NCBI RefSeq assembly: GCF_001423845.1
Contig: NZ_LMPM01000003.1
Location: 124,001-188,000, forward strand
DNA from: Sphingomonas sp. Leaf357
Lineage (GTDB): Bacteria; Pseudomonadota; Alphaproteobacteria; Sphingomonadales; Sphingomonadaceae
Length of the DNA: 64,000 nucleotides
Direction of reading: 5' to 3'
Both the position numbers and the translations under genes were made by a program. The first letter of the stretch is position 1. Each line of letters starts with the position of its first letter. Positions 7,708 to 16,349 of this stretch are shown in pieces. Below the pieces are notes generated by a model, which worked only from the letters and a program-made list of their open reading frames with translations, was not told the DNA's origin and did not search any database.

Positions 7708-8678
7708 TGCAGACCGATCGCCGCGCGCTCTTGGGCCTCTCGCTCGGGGCCGCGGCGGTCCCTTCGCTTGCGCAAGCCGCGCAAAGCCGGCCCACCGCGC
7801 CGATCTGGCCGCCGGTCGAGAGCTTCAAACTGTGGCCCGGCCTTCCGCCCGGCGCCCCCGCCCGCATGCCGCGCATCACGCCCGACATCACCGAGCGCGG
7901 CGACATCCGGATGCGCGGCACCGCCTCGCCCGATGTCGGTGTGTTCCGGCCGCTCCGTCCCGATGGCCGCGCCGTGCTGATCGCGCCCGGCGGCGGCTAC
8001 AGCTTCGTCTCGCTGGAAAATGAAGGCGTCAGCGTGGCGCGCGTGCTGGCCCAGCATGGCATCACCAGCTTCGTCCTGAACTATCGCCTGCCCGGCGACG
8101 GCTGGCGCGACCGTGCCGATACGCCGCTTGCCGACGCGCAACGCGCGATGCGCTTGATCCGCGCCCAGGCCGCCCGCTTCCGCATCGATCCGGCGCGGCT
8201 GGGCGTGATCGGTTTCTCCGCCGGCGGCCACCTCGCCGCCTCGCTCGTCACGCAATATGCGGCGAAGGTCTACGCCGCCGTCGATGCCGCCGACGCCGAA
8301 TCGGCCCGTCCGCGTTTCGGCGGCCTCATGTATGCGGTGTCGAACATGGATCCCGGTCGCAGCCGGGGCGGATCGCGCGCCAATCTGCTCGGTCCCAATC
8401 CGTCGCCGGCGATGGAAGCGCGCTACGCCGCCGATCGCAACATCCGCGCCGATACGCCGCCCTTGTTCATCATGCATGCCGAGGACGATCCCACCGTGCC
8501 CGTCATCAACGGGCTCGATCTCCTCGCTTATGCCCGCGCCGCGCGCGTGCCCGCCGAGGCGCACATCTTCCAGCAGGGCGGCCACGGCTTCGGCGTCGGC
8601 CTGCCCGACGGCCTGCCCGGCTCGCTCTGGCCGCAGCTCTTCATACGCTGGCTGAACGGCGCGCTGGCGCATGCCTGA
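7707..8678 (+). CDS. Tat-exported alpha/beta hydrolase (acetyl-esterase/xylanase-like)
   Basis: These 323 residues begin with a twin-arginine signal (TDRRALLGLSLGAAA, cleavage near AQA), so export of a folded protein by the Tat system is likely. The catalytic core shows the oxyanion motif IAPGGGYSF, the nucleophile GFSAGGH, the acid HAEDDPTVP and the base GGHGFG. This is the plan of the BD-FAE/Axe-like esterases that deacetylate carbohydrates. The gene starts within the stop of the deoxyhypusine-synthase-like gene (TGATG), so it is translationally coupled, though no functional link is obvious. The real substrate is unknown. Confidence 0.87.
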   Translation: MQTDRRALLGLSLGAAAVPSLAQAAQSRPTAPIWPPVESFKLWPGLPPGAPARMPRITPDITERGDIRMRGTASPDVGVFRPLRPDGRAVLIAPGGGYSFVSLENEGVSVARVLAQHGITSFVLNYRLPGDGWRDRADTPLADAQRAMRLIRAQAARFRIDPARLGVIGFSAGGHLAASLVTQYAAKVYAAVDAADAESARPRFGGLMYAVSNMDPGRSRGGSRANLLGPNPSPAMEARYAADRNIRADTPPLFIMHAEDDPTVPVINGLDLLAYARAARVPAEAHIFQQGGHGFGVGLPDGLPGSLWPQLFIRWLNGALAHA

Positions 8679-8679
8679 C

Positions 8680-8714
8680 GGGTGATGCAGATCGCATCGG
8701 GCGATGCATCACCC
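8680..8714. terminator. Bidirectional hairpin between convergent genes
   Basis: A perfect 10-bp inverted repeat (GGGTGATGCA / TGCATCACCC) with a 15-base loop lies directly after the esterase stop and shortly before the stop of the convergent small gene. Its position fits a shared terminator. There is no strong U-tract on either side. Confidence 0.5.
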
Positions 8715-8732
8715 GGATATCAGGTGGTCGAC

Positions 8733-8945
8733 TCAGCGACGCGCCGCCGCCTGGGTCTTTGCGGCTTTCGCGGCGCGATGGTGCCCGATCGCGCATCCCG
8801 CAGCCGCACCCAGCACGGCATGATGACCGGCCAGATGCCCGCCCACGCCGCCGACTGCTGCGCCCTTGAGACAGCCCTTCGCATCGGCCGGACCCGCCGC
8901 GACCAGAGTGGCGCCGGCAAGGGCTGCGATAATGGTGAATTTCAT
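8733..8945 (-). CDS. Small secreted glycine/histidine-rich protein
   Basis: A 70-residue protein with a clear Sec signal peptide (MKFTIIAALAGATLVAAGPADA). After it comes a glycine-rich segment (KGAAVGGVGGHLAGHHAVLGAAAG) resembling a glycine-zipper membrane motif, then a basic tail HHRAAKAAKTQAAARR. Two cysteines flank the glycine region. The start has an excellent Shine-Dalgarno (GGAGGA, 7 bases). Similar small periplasmic glycine-zipper proteins are common in sphingomonads, but their function is unknown. Confidence 0.75.
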   Translation of the reverse strand: MKFTIIAALAGATLVAAGPADAKGCLKGAAVGGVGGHLAGHHAVLGAAAGCAIGHHRAAKAAKTQAAARR

Positions 8946-9129
8946 GGAATATCCTCCTGCTTGAACCGGTCTGTCCCGGCGATGCGCCCATGATGCTCCG
9001 GACGCCCCGCCGATATCCTGATCGTTGCATGACAAATCCGTCATCCACCCGCCTCTGCCGCCGCTTGCAAATCCGTTGCCGCAGCGTGGCGCGTGGTGCA
9101 CCTTCCCGGCACAACGGGGAGAGAAGCAA

Positions 9130-9555
9130 ATGCAAAGCGAGATTCTAAAACCGGTCGTCGTGCTCATCGCCTGGTCGCTGGTGATGTGGGCGTGGATGAT
9201 CGCGGTGCGCCTGCCGGCGATGAAGAAGGTCGGAATCGACCTGTCCAAGGCGCGCGGCGGCAAGCCGGGTGTGCTCGACGGCGTGGTGCCCGATGAGGCG
9301 CAGTGGCCCGCGCATAATTATATGCACCTGATGGAACAGCCGACGTTGTTCTACGCCGTCGCGCTGGTGCTCGCGCTCACCGGCACGGGCAACGGCTTCA
9401 ACGCCGCGCTCGCCTGGGCCTATGTCGGGCTGCGCATCGTGCACAGCATCGTGCAGGCGACCTTCAACAAGATCAGCATCCGCTTCGCGCTGTTCCTGCT
9501 GTCCAGCCTGGTGCTGATCGCGCTGACGCTGCACGCCGCGATGGCGGTGTTCTGA
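9130..9555 (+). CDS. MAPEG-family membrane protein
   Basis: This 141-residue integral membrane protein has four hydrophobic helices (about residues 7-29, 71-90, 93-111 and 119-140). It contains the family-like motif around YMHLMEQPTLFYAV and a late VGLRIVHSIVQ segment. MAPEG proteins bind glutathione or act in detoxification in eukaryotes, but bacterial members are mostly uncharacterised. The ATG at 9130 follows GGGGAGAGAAG, a good Shine-Dalgarno. The gene is convergent with the asparagine-synthase-like gene, with a palindromic repeat in between. Confidence 0.85.
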   Translation: MQSEILKPVVVLIAWSLVMWAWMIAVRLPAMKKVGIDLSKARGGKPGVLDGVVPDEAQWPAHNYMHLMEQPTLFYAVALVLALTGTGNGFNAALAWAYVGLRIVHSIVQATFNKISIRFALFLLSSLVLIALTLHAAMAVF

Positions 9556-9563
9556 ACCGATCC

Positions 9564-9646
9564 GTCGCCCCGGCGAAGGCCGGGGCCGCTGGATGTGGGC
9601 ACGCGTGCGTCCTCCACACGGCGCACCCGGCCTTCGCCGGGGTGAC
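9564..9646. repeat. Palindromic repeat, family E
   Basis: Arms around GTCGCCCCGGCGAAGGCCGG and its complement flank a spacer rich in CACGCGTGCG. It lies between the 3' ends of convergent genes. A related, longer copy is at 58321-58428. Confidence 0.85.
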
Positions 9647-9656
9647 GAAGAGAAAC

Positions 9657-11543
9657 CTATCCGAACAGCCGCTCCATCGCTCGCTCCAGCATCACCAGCT
9701 GCCACAGGGTCCGCCCATGGTCGGCCCGGCCGCTGCGATGGTCGGCCGCCAGCCGGGCGATCGCGGCGGGATCGAACATCCCGCCCAGCACGCGCGACTT
9801 GGCCAGCCGCGCCGCTTCGTCGGCCAGCGGACCTCGAAACCACGCGCTGACCGGCGTCACGAACCCCATCTTCGGCCGGTACAGGATGTCCTTGGGCAGA
9901 TAGCGCTCCATCGATCGCTTCATCAGCCACTTGCCCTGCCCGCCCCGCAAACGCATCGACACCGGCAGCGTGGCGGCGAATTCCACCAGCCGGTAATCGA
10001 GCAAAGGCTCGCGCGCTTCCAGCCCGATTGCCATGCTGGTCCGGTCCGTCTTGGTCAGGATGTCGCCCGGCAGCCAATGCTGGAAATCGGCATATTGCGC
10101 CCGGTCGAGCGCATCGCGCGCCGGAGCATCGCGCATCGCGCGGACATAGCGATCCTCGGCGCGATGCCCGCCCAAAGCTTGCTTGGCCGTGTCCGAGAAC
10201 AACGCCGCGCGAAGCGCCGGCGTCGTCACCCCCACCGCCCGCGCATACGCCTCGGCCCCATTCTCGGCGAGCGCCAGCAACGTCGTCTTCGCGCGGAACG
10301 CTCGCGGCGCCCAGTCCGCCTTGGGATAGGCCCGCCCCAATGCCCCGAACACGCGCGTGCGCAGATGTTCCGGCAAAAGCCCGCGCACCCGCTCCTCCGC
10401 CGCCTGGAACTTGTAGCGGCGATATCCCGCCATCGCCTCGTCCGCGCCATCGCCCGACAGCGCCACCGTCACCTGCTCGCGCGCCAGTTCGCACACCCGG
10501 TAGGTCGCGAGCGCCGAGGCATCGGCGAACGGCTCGTCGAACGCCGCGACCAGAGTATCGATCAGCGCGAAATCGTCGGCCGCCACCACGCGCTCGCGAT
10601 GATCGGTGGCGAACCGCTCCGCGATCTGCGCCGCATGGGAGCGCTCGTCATGCCCCACCTCGTCGAAGCCGATCGTGCAGGTCTTTACCGCCCGACCCGA
10701 CGCCTCGGCCATCAGCGCAACCACCGCCGAACTGTCCACCCCGCCGGACAGGAACGCCCCCAGCGGCACGTCCGACACCATGCGGGAACGGACCGCCCCG
10801 CGCATCAGCGCCACCAGTTCCTCCTCGAGCGCCTTGGCCGACCCGGTCGCGCGGTTCGAGAAGTCCACGCCCCACCAGCGCGACGGCGCGGGCACCGGCC
10901 GGCCCCGCTCGATCAACAGCGAATGCCCCGCCGCCAGCTTCTTGACGCCTGCCACGATGCACGCATCGTCCGGCACATAGCCGAAGGCCATGTAATCCTC
11001 GACCGCGCGGATATCGGGATCACGCCGCACTAGCGGGTGGGCGAGCACCCCCTTCAGTTCGGAGGCGAACGCCACCGCGCCGTCCGACAATTCGACATAA
11101 TGCAACGGCTTCACGCCCAAACGGTCGCGCGCCAGGAACAGGCATTGCCGCCGCGCATCGTGCAAGGCGAAGGCAAACATCCCGTTCAACCGTTCCAGCA
11201 TCGCCGGGCCCCAAGCGGCCCAGCCGTGCAGCAAGACCTCCGTATCGCCCGACGTGACGAACACCGCGCCCCGCGCCTGCAATTCGGCGCGCAAGTCGGC
11301 GAAATTGTAGATCTCGCCATTATAGGTGACGGTCAACGCCCCGTCCGCGCTCGCCATCGGCTGCGGCGATCCGGTCAGGTCGATGATCGAGAGCCGGCGA
11401 TGCCCCAGCCCAACGCCCGGCGCGGTCCACAGGCCAGATCCGTCCGGCCCGCGATGCGCTTGTACATCCGCCATCGCGCGGATCCGCGCCGGATCCACGG
11501 GTTTCGGGGTCTGCGGATAATAGAGACCGGCAATGCCGCACAT
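9657..11543 (-). CDS. XrtA-associated amidotransferase (asparagine-synthase-like)
   Basis: These 628 residues form a glutamine-dependent asparagine-synthase-type amidotransferase. Residues 1-200 are the class II glutaminase with the catalytic Cys2 (MCGIAGLY), the RHRGPD-type motif AHRGPDGSG and YNGEIYN. The rest is the ATP-pyrophosphatase synthase domain with the P-loop FLSGGVDSSAVVAL and SGDGADEAMAGY. Homologues in exosortase A loci are thought to transfer amide nitrogen to a sugar or lipid building block of the exopolysaccharide. The gene is last in this strand's XrtA run, separated from xrtA by a palindromic repeat. The ATG fixes Cys2, so the start is certain although the frame is open far upstream. 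Confidence 0.92.
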   Translation of the reverse strand: MCGIAGLYYPQTPKPVDPARIRAMADVQAHRGPDGSGLWTAPGVGLGHRRLSIIDLTGSPQPMASADGALTVTYNGEIYNFADLRAELQARGAVFVTSGDTEVLLHGWAAWGPAMLERLNGMFAFALHDARRQCLFLARDRLGVKPLHYVELSDGAVAFASELKGVLAHPLVRRDPDIRAVEDYMAFGYVPDDACIVAGVKKLAAGHSLLIERGRPVPAPSRWWGVDFSNRATGSAKALEEELVALMRGAVRSRMVSDVPLGAFLSGGVDSSAVVALMAEASGRAVKTCTIGFDEVGHDERSHAAQIAERFATDHRERVVAADDFALIDTLVAAFDEPFADASALATYRVCELAREQVTVALSGDGADEAMAGYRRYKFQAAEERVRGLLPEHLRTRVFGALGRAYPKADWAPRAFRAKTTLLALAENGAEAYARAVGVTTPALRAALFSDTAKQALGGHRAEDRYVRAMRDAPARDALDRAQYADFQHWLPGDILTKTDRTSMAIGLEAREPLLDYRLVEFAATLPVSMRLRGGQGKWLMKRSMERYLPKDILYRPKMGFVTPVSAWFRGPLADEAARLAKSRVLGGMFDPAAIARLAADHRSGRADHGRTLWQLVMLERAMERLFG

Positions 11544-11571
11544 GCGTGAAATCCGTTCCAACCAGCGCACC

Positions 11572-11665
11572 GTCACCCCGGACTTGTTCCGGGGTCCACC
11601 GTGCCACGCCGCCTGCCATCGCATCCTTTGCGGAACAGTGGACCCTGGAACAAGTCCGGGGTGAC
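11572..11665. repeat. Palindromic repeat, family A, between xrtA and the amidotransferase gene
   Basis: GTCACCCCGGACTTGTTCCG-type arms flank a 30-40 bp spacer. It fills nearly all of the gap between the two genes. In the transcript it could form a long hairpin that affects readthrough or mRNA stability. Confidence 0.92.
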
Positions 11666-11668
11666 GGT

Positions 11669-13213
11669 TTATCGGACGGAGCGTTCCATGCCTGCCGCAC
11701 GATCCGCCAACCGGTCGATCGGCCCGAGCGCCGCGAAGAACCGCTCTGCCGCCGCCCGCGCATCCATTCCCGGCATCACCTCCGCCGAAACATGCACCGC
11801 CACCGCCCGTTGAGGCCCGCCGAACAGCTTCGCCTTCAACGTCTCGATCTTCACGACCTTCTCGTCCGAAGTCACCACGTCGCCGACAACATACCAAGTC
11901 GCTACCAGCCGCTCGACCGGCCCAGGCGCGGTGATGCGCATCGCCGATCCACCCGCGAGATCGGGCAGATCCTCCACCCGCACCCATCGGTCGTCCTGCC
12001 GCAGCACGCCGGTGCCGAAGGACACCAGTTCCTTGCCCTCGCGCTGGCTGCCGTAGACCGCCATCGCCAGATCGACGGAAGCGCCTCTGCCATCCTCGTA
12101 GCGCCCGATGAGGAAATGGTCCGCGCCCGGGTAATAAGGCGACCATGCCGCCCGCACGCTCATCCGCGTGCGCTGCCAGCCCGGCACGTCCGGCAGGCTG
12201 ATCGCATCCGGCAGCACCTGCGCCCGCCCGTCGATCGCCCCGCCCCACGCCGGAAACACCCCCGCTACCGTCAACGTCAGCGCACCCGCCAGCAGGAGGT
12301 CGATCCGCCGCTTCGGTACCGCTTGCAACGCGGCAGGATCGAACACAGCATCGTCCGGCGCACGATCGAACCAGCGCCAGCCGATCGCGATCACCGCCGC
12401 CATCACCAGGCCGAAGAATATCCAGCCATAGACGATATGGTCCAGCCCCGTCGCGCGCTCTACCGACGTCAGATGGGCGGCGTAGATCGTGCCGAACGCC
12501 CGTAATCCGTTCGCGATCACCGGCACGATCAACGCGACGAGCATGAAGATCGCCCGCCGCCGCCAAGACACGAAACAGACGTTGGCGACCAGCGCACCAT
12601 AGGCGATCATCGCGATGACGAACTTCGCGCCCGAACAGGCCTCGGCGACCTCGAAATAACCATTGGGAATGGTGATCAGCACGCCGTCCACCATCGCCGG
12701 CACGCCGAACAGATGCAGCAGCGGCATCGTCATCGCGACGGTGATCGTCTGCAACGGTGCCTCCAGCCCCTCACCGAACGGCACCGAGAACACCGCGTAG
12801 CAGAGCGGAAACAACAGCCCCCGCGCGACATTCGGTCCCAGCAGGGCGACCACCGCACCCTGCAGCATCATCACGAGCCCGAATTGCCGGGCGAACGCTA
12901 CGCTCGACGCATCGCCGAGGAGCCAGCCGAACCCGCCGACCGCGACCAGCGCCAGACCCGGCCACCACGCCACCGGCGTCACGTCCGCCAGTTGCGTGCG
13001 CCGTTGCCAAACCAGCCAGGCGAGAACGGGGCCGATGAACAGGCAATGCCCGAAGGTCGTGCTGGTCCACCAGATGTGCGCGAGATCGCCGACATCGTTG
13101 CGGAACATGGCCAGGAGCACGGCCACCACGCCGCCCAGCACGAGAAGATGCCGCCGCCACAGCGCGTCCAGCCGGGCGGTCGCGAAATCGGCGGTCGGAA
13201 CGGCGATCGTCAT
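11669..13213 (-). CDS. xrtA: Exosortase A with fused EpsI domain
   Basis: This is a 514-residue inner-membrane cysteine transpeptidase-like enzyme. About eight hydrophobic helices span residues 1-300 and carry the exosortase triad: Cys193 in VAEACSGAKF, Arg238 in ANGLRAFG and His259 in GLDHIVYGW. Exosortases are proposed to cut PEP-CTERM proteins and move them to the cell envelope. After residue 300 a periplasmic EpsI-type domain follows (WQRTRMSVRAAWSPYYPGAD, RYEDGRGASVDLAMAVYGSQ). In many loci this is a separate gene; here it is fused. The ATG overlaps the glycosyltransferase stop (ATGA). No PEP-CTERM substrate gene is visible in this window. Confidence 0.93.
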   Translation of the reverse strand: MTIAVPTADFATARLDALWRRHLLVLGGVVAVLLAMFRNDVGDLAHIWWTSTTFGHCLFIGPVLAWLVWQRRTQLADVTPVAWWPGLALVAVGGFGWLLGDASSVAFARQFGLVMMLQGAVVALLGPNVARGLLFPLCYAVFSVPFGEGLEAPLQTITVAMTMPLLHLFGVPAMVDGVLITIPNGYFEVAEACSGAKFVIAMIAYGALVANVCFVSWRRRAIFMLVALIVPVIANGLRAFGTIYAAHLTSVERATGLDHIVYGWIFFGLVMAAVIAIGWRWFDRAPDDAVFDPAALQAVPKRRIDLLLAGALTLTVAGVFPAWGGAIDGRAQVLPDAISLPDVPGWQRTRMSVRAAWSPYYPGADHFLIGRYEDGRGASVDLAMAVYGSQREGKELVSFGTGVLRQDDRWVRVEDLPDLAGGSAMRITAPGPVERLVATWYVVGDVVTSDEKVVKIETLKAKLFGGPQRAVAVHVSAEVMPGMDARAAAERFFAALGPIDRLADRAAGMERSVR

Positions 13214-14424
13214 GCGCTGGCACCAGCGCGCGGCCAATCCTCGACGTGCGTGCCGATGATCGCATCGAGCGGCGCGAGCCTCGCATCCCAGCTATAGCGC
13301 TTCCTCACCTGAGCCCGCGCCTTGCCGCCCAGCATTTCGCCGATTTCGGGACTGGCCAGCAGCATGCCGATCTGTCGGGCGATCTCCCCGGCCGTCTCGC
13401 CGACCCGAATCGTGTCGCCATGATCGATCCCCTCGGCCGCCGGAGCCGAGGCGACCACCGGCCGGGCCATCGCCATCGCCTCCAGCACCTTGTTCTGGAC
13501 GCCGCGGGCAAGCTTTAACGGCGCGACCACGACGGACGCGGCGGCAAGCCAGCCCCGCACATCCGCCACCTCGCCGGTCACGATCACGCCAGGTCGCTGC
13601 GCCAGCGCCTTCACCGCATCGGTCGGTGCACGGCCGACGATCGCGAAACGCGCCCGCGGAAATTCGATCAGGACGTGCGGCAGGATCGCTTCCACGAACC
13701 ACGTCACCGCTTCGATATTGGGTCGGTAATCCATCTGTCCGGTGAAGACGAGCAGTTGCACGTCCGCCTGTCGGCGTTCGAACGTCGCGGCGGGATCGAA
13801 GAATTCGGTGTCGATGCCGTTCTCTACCGCGAACACGCGATCCGCCCCGGTCTGGTCTTGGAAGAGGTCCGCCTCGGCTTCGCTGACGAACAGACTTGCC
13901 GCGGCCTGCCGGGCCACCCCGCGCTCATAAGCGGCGAGCAACCGCCCCTCGCGCCGCATCATCCAGCCCATCGGCCCGCGCTGCGCCTTGCCGTAGGCGG
14001 CGAACTTCGCCGAATCCATATCGACGAAATCCATGATGACGCGGGCCTTGGTATTGGCCGGCAGATACTGCGCCATCTGGCTGGAGAAGACGTAGATCGT
14101 GTCGATCGCATGTTCCGCCAGCAGCGCATCGACCGCCTCCTGCAAGGGCCGGTTCTCGAACGCGGTGAGCGATACCGGCCGGCGGCGCAGCAGCGCCTGC
14201 ACGGCCGCCACGACTTGCGATTTGGATCGCCAGAAAATCGAGCGGCTGCCGGCATATTCGGCAAGGCCGCTCTTGTCCTCCATGTCGCGCTCGTCGTCGG
14301 CGAACGCGATCAGGTGCACGCGCTGGCGCGCCGAGAGAAACTTCAGGATGTTGAATCCGCGAATCTTGTCGCCACGATCGGGCGGATACGGCACGCGGTG
14401 TGCCAGGAACAGGATGCCCCCCAT
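13210..14424 (-). CDS. XrtA-system glycosyltransferase (GT4-like, TIGR03087 type)
   Basis: A 404-residue GT-B fold glycosyltransferase. The N-terminal LFLAHRVPYPPDRGDKIR is characteristic of the PEP-CTERM/XrtA glycosyltransferase group. The C-terminal donor-binding half shows FTGQMDYRPN, PLKLARGVQNKVLEAMAMARPV and a glutamate-containing EGI segment. It probably adds a sugar to the lipid-linked exopolysaccharide repeat at the cytoplasmic face of the membrane. The start ATG follows the FemAB stop by 8 bases, and the stop overlaps the xrtA start. Confidence 0.9.
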   Translation of the reverse strand: MGGILFLAHRVPYPPDRGDKIRGFNILKFLSARQRVHLIAFADDERDMEDKSGLAEYAGSRSIFWRSKSQVVAAVQALLRRRPVSLTAFENRPLQEAVDALLAEHAIDTIYVFSSQMAQYLPANTKARVIMDFVDMDSAKFAAYGKAQRGPMGWMMRREGRLLAAYERGVARQAAASLFVSEAEADLFQDQTGADRVFAVENGIDTEFFDPAATFERRQADVQLLVFTGQMDYRPNIEAVTWFVEAILPHVLIEFPRARFAIVGRAPTDAVKALAQRPGVIVTGEVADVRGWLAAASVVVAPLKLARGVQNKVLEAMAMARPVVASAPAAEGIDHGDTIRVGETAGEIARQIGMLLASPEIGEMLGGKARAQVRKRYSWDARLAPLDAIIGTHVEDWPRAGASA

Positions 14425-14432
14425 TCCTCGCC

Positions 14433-15506
14433 TCAGCCCAGGCCGCGCGCGATATGCGGTCCTATCATGTTCGCCATCCACAAGGGCAGCGTCTTCCACA
14501 GCGCGATCTTCGCTTGATATCGTGGGTTGAGCGGGTTGATTTCGCGCGGTTCCTGCCCCGGCGCGGCGCGCTTGGCATAAGCGAGCGGCACGCCCTCGAA
14601 ACCCCAATTCTTTTTGAACGCCGCCGGCCCGGTGCCTGCCTTGGACCTTCCGAAATCGAACCGTGTACAGCCCTTGGCGCGCGCATGCCCCATCAAGGCG
14701 AAATACATCCGGTCGTTCGCGCGCAAGCCTCGCGCAGCCGCCGTGCCTCCGCCCCAATAGGGATAGACCGTGCCGTTGAAATACAGGCTGAGCACGCTTG
14801 CCTGCGGAACGCCGTTCGCACGGACCGTCAGGGTATCGGCGTCGTCACCAAACTCGCGCAGCACCTCCCTGAACAATCGCGACGGGAATACCGGCGTGCC
14901 GAGATTGCGCACCGATTCGGCATAGACCGCATAATGCGCGCGCGCCGCCGCCGCATCGCGACCGATGCTCACGTCGAGATCGAACCCCAGGCTCTTGCGC
15001 ACCTCGGCGCGCTGCTTGCGCGGGATCGCCAGCAATTCCGCTTCGTCATCCGTCGCCAGATCGCGCACGAAGCCGAGATACGTGCTGTCGTCGCGCAGCC
15101 ATTCCGGCCCCTCCGCCGGGCCGCCGCGCAGTTCCAGCGTCGGGCAGCGCAATTCCTGCGCCAACGCCCAGGCAGCCTCGCCCAATTGCCGCACCGCTGC
15201 CGGCTCCCCCGCCAATATGCCACCATCGACCGCGAAACCATTCGACACCAGGGCGCGCCCGAACAAGGGCGACGATATCTCGGTCAGCGGCAGCAGCCCG
15301 GCGATCACGCCATCTGCCCGCTCGGCGATCAGGGTGTGGCTGGTATGCCCACACGCGCGCGCCACCGCGACGCTCCACGCCGGCAGATGGAAGGGCGTCG
15401 CACCCGGTTGCGCCCGCACCCAGGCGTCGATCCGCGCGCGTTCGTGCCCGTCGCCCAGATCGGCAAAGCGCAGCGCCAGCGGTTTGCCGACCGGCATCAT
15501 GTTCAT
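14433..15506 (-). CDS. FemAB-family protein of the XrtA system
   Basis: 357 residues with a GNAT-like FemAB fold. Members of this group in exosortase loci end with the characteristic KKNWGFEGVPLAYAK region, seen here. The family is related to peptidoglycan-bridge aminoacyltransferases. In XrtA loci it may add an amino acid or acyl group to the polymer, but this is unproven. The ATG overlaps the stop of the deacetylase gene (ATGA), so it belongs to the same translationally coupled run. Confidence 0.88.
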   Translation of the reverse strand: MNMMPVGKPLALRFADLGDGHERARIDAWVRAQPGATPFHLPAWSVAVARACGHTSHTLIAERADGVIAGLLPLTEISSPLFGRALVSNGFAVDGGILAGEPAAVRQLGEAAWALAQELRCPTLELRGGPAEGPEWLRDDSTYLGFVRDLATDDEAELLAIPRKQRAEVRKSLGFDLDVSIGRDAAAARAHYAVYAESVRNLGTPVFPSRLFREVLREFGDDADTLTVRANGVPQASVLSLYFNGTVYPYWGGGTAAARGLRANDRMYFALMGHARAKGCTRFDFGRSKAGTGPAAFKKNWGFEGVPLAYAKRAAPGQEPREINPLNPRYQAKIALWKTLPLWMANMIGPHIARGLG

Positions 15507-16342
15507 TGCAACGCGGTCCGCGCCTCGGCGACCACCGCGTCCATCCGCCCCCAGTCGTGCCGACCGATCAATCCGCGCAGCTTGCCGGCCATCGCGCCCA
15601 GCCGGCTGTAGTGTCGCACCTTCGATCGCAGCGGCGCATTCGCGACACGCGGCTGGCCGGGATCGATCTCCCACGGGTGAAAATAAAACACTGCCGGCTG
15701 GCCCTCGGCCGACACCTGACCCACCGCGTAGTTCATCAGCGCCGAGGGCAACAGGCGGAAGAACCCGCCCCCCGTCGCCATGCGCCGCCCGGCCAGATCG
15801 GCCACCGTCACCGGCACCTCGATCAGATCGGCATCCTTCAAAGGCCTGAAGGCGTAGCGCGGCGCTTCCGGCCAGCCGTAATGATCGTGCTTCAGCGGCG
15901 CGACGCTGGACGAATAGGTGTATCCCGCCTCGGCCAGTTCGACATGGGCCCAGGGCGTGCGCTGATCGATCGAGAAGCTCGGCGCCCGGTATCCCGTCAC
16001 GGCCTGTCCTCCGGCGTCCTCCAGCACCTTCCGCGCGCGCGCCAGATCGGCGCGGAACATCGGCGCATCCATCGTGAAGACGCGCTGGTGGTCCCAGCCG
16101 TGGCTCGCCACCTCATGCCCGGCATCGGCGATGCGGCGGATCAGTTGCGGATAGCGCTCGGCCACCCAACCCAAGGTGAAAAACGTCGCCTTCACCCCGC
16201 TCTCGCCGAACAGCGCCAGCACGGCATCCGTGTTGCGCTCGACTCGGGTTTCCAAGCTGTCCCAGTCGCTCTTGTCGATCACCTTCTCGAAGGCGCCGAC
16301 CTGGAACCAGTCCTCGACATCGACGGACAGCGCGTGGCGCAT
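15503..16342 (-). CDS. XrtA-system polysaccharide deacetylase (NodB-like)
   Basis: This 279-residue carbohydrate esterase 4 protein has the catalytic metal-site motif SVDVEDWFQ near residue 6, ATFFTLGW, the HEVASHGWDH His box, YRAPSFS, and a late YFHPWEID. These are the CE4 motifs in order, in the short form that usually includes a C-terminal DUF3473-like region in exosortase loci. It should remove N-acetyl groups from a sugar of the exopolysaccharide. It is separated from the ATPase upstream by 7 bases and overlaps FemAB downstream. Confidence 0.9.
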   Translation of the reverse strand: MRHALSVDVEDWFQVGAFEKVIDKSDWDSLETRVERNTDAVLALFGESGVKATFFTLGWVAERYPQLIRRIADAGHEVASHGWDHQRVFTMDAPMFRADLARARKVLEDAGGQAVTGYRAPSFSIDQRTPWAHVELAEAGYTYSSSVAPLKHDHYGWPEAPRYAFRPLKDADLIEVPVTVADLAGRRMATGGGFFRLLPSALMNYAVGQVSAEGQPAVFYFHPWEIDPGQPRVANAPLRSKVRHYSRLGAMAGKLRGLIGRHDWGRMDAVVAEARTALQ

Positions 16343-16349
16343 CGCGGCC

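Noticed and set aside
9657..12566. Very long open frames (969, 1054, 1412 residues and others)
   Set aside because: They extend recognised genes (amidotransferase, gspF, lon) into neighbouring regions because GC-rich DNA has few stop codons. The extra parts have no motif and overlap real genes in other frames.
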